Source: Streptomyces olivochromogenes (GTDB taxonomy: Bacteria; Actinomycetota; Actinomycetes; Streptomycetales; Streptomycetaceae). From it: DNA of 47,929 bases. The position numbers and the translations under genes are program-made. Position 1 is the first letter of the stretch. Each line of letters begins with the position of its first letter. The DNA is taken from the NCBI RefSeq assembly GCF_001514115.1, contig NZ_KQ948455.1:1-47929 (forward strand). Direction: 5' to 3'. The notes under the pieces are model-generated. The model did not search any database. It was not told where the DNA came from and worked only from the letters and a program-made list of their open reading frames with translations. Positions 47,688 through 47,929 of this stretch are shown piece after piece.

Positions 47688-47929
47688 CTATCGTGCCCGG
47701 CGTCTCATGACCGACAGCCAACGCATGCGCCGCCCGTTCCCTCGACGCATGGCTGCCAGTGCCGCTTCGAGGTTGGTGCGGCTGTTCAGGGTGTGGGGGT
47801 GTTCGGGGCCCAGGACGCGCTGGCGGATGTCGAGGGTCTGGCGGTGCAGGTCGGCGGCCTGCGCGTAGTCCCCGAGGTCGTGCAGGGCGTTGGCGAGGTT
47901 GGTGCGGCTGGCCAGGGTGTGAGGGTTTT
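47688..47929 (-). CDS. TPR-repeat protein, 3' part only
   Basis: The last 79 codons of a tetratricopeptide gene that runs off the right edge. Two 42-residue units of the TPR_12/kinesin-light-chain type are visible, with NPHTLASRTNLANALHDLG and PEHPHTLNSRTNLEAAL, separated by YAQAADLHRQTLDIRQRVLG. After the last unit comes a basic tail (MRRGNGRRMRWLSVMRRRAR). Proteins of this kind in Streptomyces usually carry an N-terminal NB-ARC/AAA or protease effector domain upstream, possibly a regulator or defence protein; that part is outside the window, so nothing more can be said. Confidence 0.8.
   Translation of the reverse strand, partial: NPHTLASRTNLANALHDLGDYAQAADLHRQTLDIRQRVLGPEHPHTLNSRTNLEAALAAMRRGNGRRMRWLSVMRRRAR

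Noticed and set aside
1..47929. tRNA, rRNA, insertion sequences or prophage genes
   Set aside because: None seen: no cloverleaf-like sequence with CCA context was spotted, and no transposase or integrase domain appears in the open frames.

Overview
The window looks like chromosomal DNA of a Streptomyces or a very close relative. GC is high with strong GC bias at third codon positions, GTG/TTG starts are common, and terminators are long GC-rich hairpins without real U-tracts. One gene carries a rare TTA (bldA-type) codon. From memory, the gene order over about the first 12.8 kb (biotin carboxylase, membrane protein, maf, small membrane protein, pccE, pccB, birA, nucleotidyl cyclase, enoyl-CoA hydratase, GGDEF protein, hutH) matches the core region around SCO4921-SCO4932 of S. 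coelicolor; no search was run.

Region 1 (1-12.8 kb) is core metabolism and signalling. An acyl-CoA carboxylase biotinylated subunit (5' end only), the PccB carboxyltransferase and its epsilon subunit PccE lie beside the biotin-protein ligase that would charge the biotinylated subunit. Maf, a GDSL/SGNH hydrolase, a class III nucleotidyl cyclase, a diguanylate cyclase and histidine ammonia-lyase complete the block.

Region 2 (12.8-25.9 kb) begins with a cold-shock protein that has a structured leader, followed by a DEAD-box RNA helicase. It continues with a DUF2625 protein, a small LAXTG surface protein, an L,D-transpeptidase lipoprotein, a MacB-type ABC exporter (permease and ATPase), a large secreted subtilisin-like protease and a stand-alone EccA-like AAA+ ATPase with a TTA codon. 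The theme is cell envelope and secretion.

Region 3 (26.2-36.6 kb) is accessory and stress/iron related: a secreted ricin-B lectin, a monooxygenase-truncated haemoglobin fusion, an XRE regulator divergent from a zinc alcohol dehydrogenase, a siderophore-type uptake operon (binding lipoprotein and two permeases, no ATPase) behind an IdeR/DmdR1-type iron box, and divergently a Tat-type multicopper oxidase lipoprotein. A gene remnant, a protein resembling a catalytically dead trypsin-like fold, and a small membrane protein follow.

Region 4 (36.7-47.9 kb) holds a GAP-family membrane protein, a self-contained electron chain (3Fe-4S ferredoxin, FAD reductase, cytochrome P450), a YihY/BrkB-type membrane protein that may start at ACG, a vanadium haloperoxidase/PAP2-like secreted enzyme, two small unassigned proteins, a PAS-GAF-PP2C-HATPase signalling protein and the 3' end of a TPR-repeat gene. 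No tRNA, rRNA, CRISPR array or intact insertion sequence was seen. The items most worth following up are the cold-shock leader, the P450 operon with its Tyr-variant ferredoxin, the orphan TTA-containing EccA, the shared iron-box promoter, the pseudo-protease and the ACG start.
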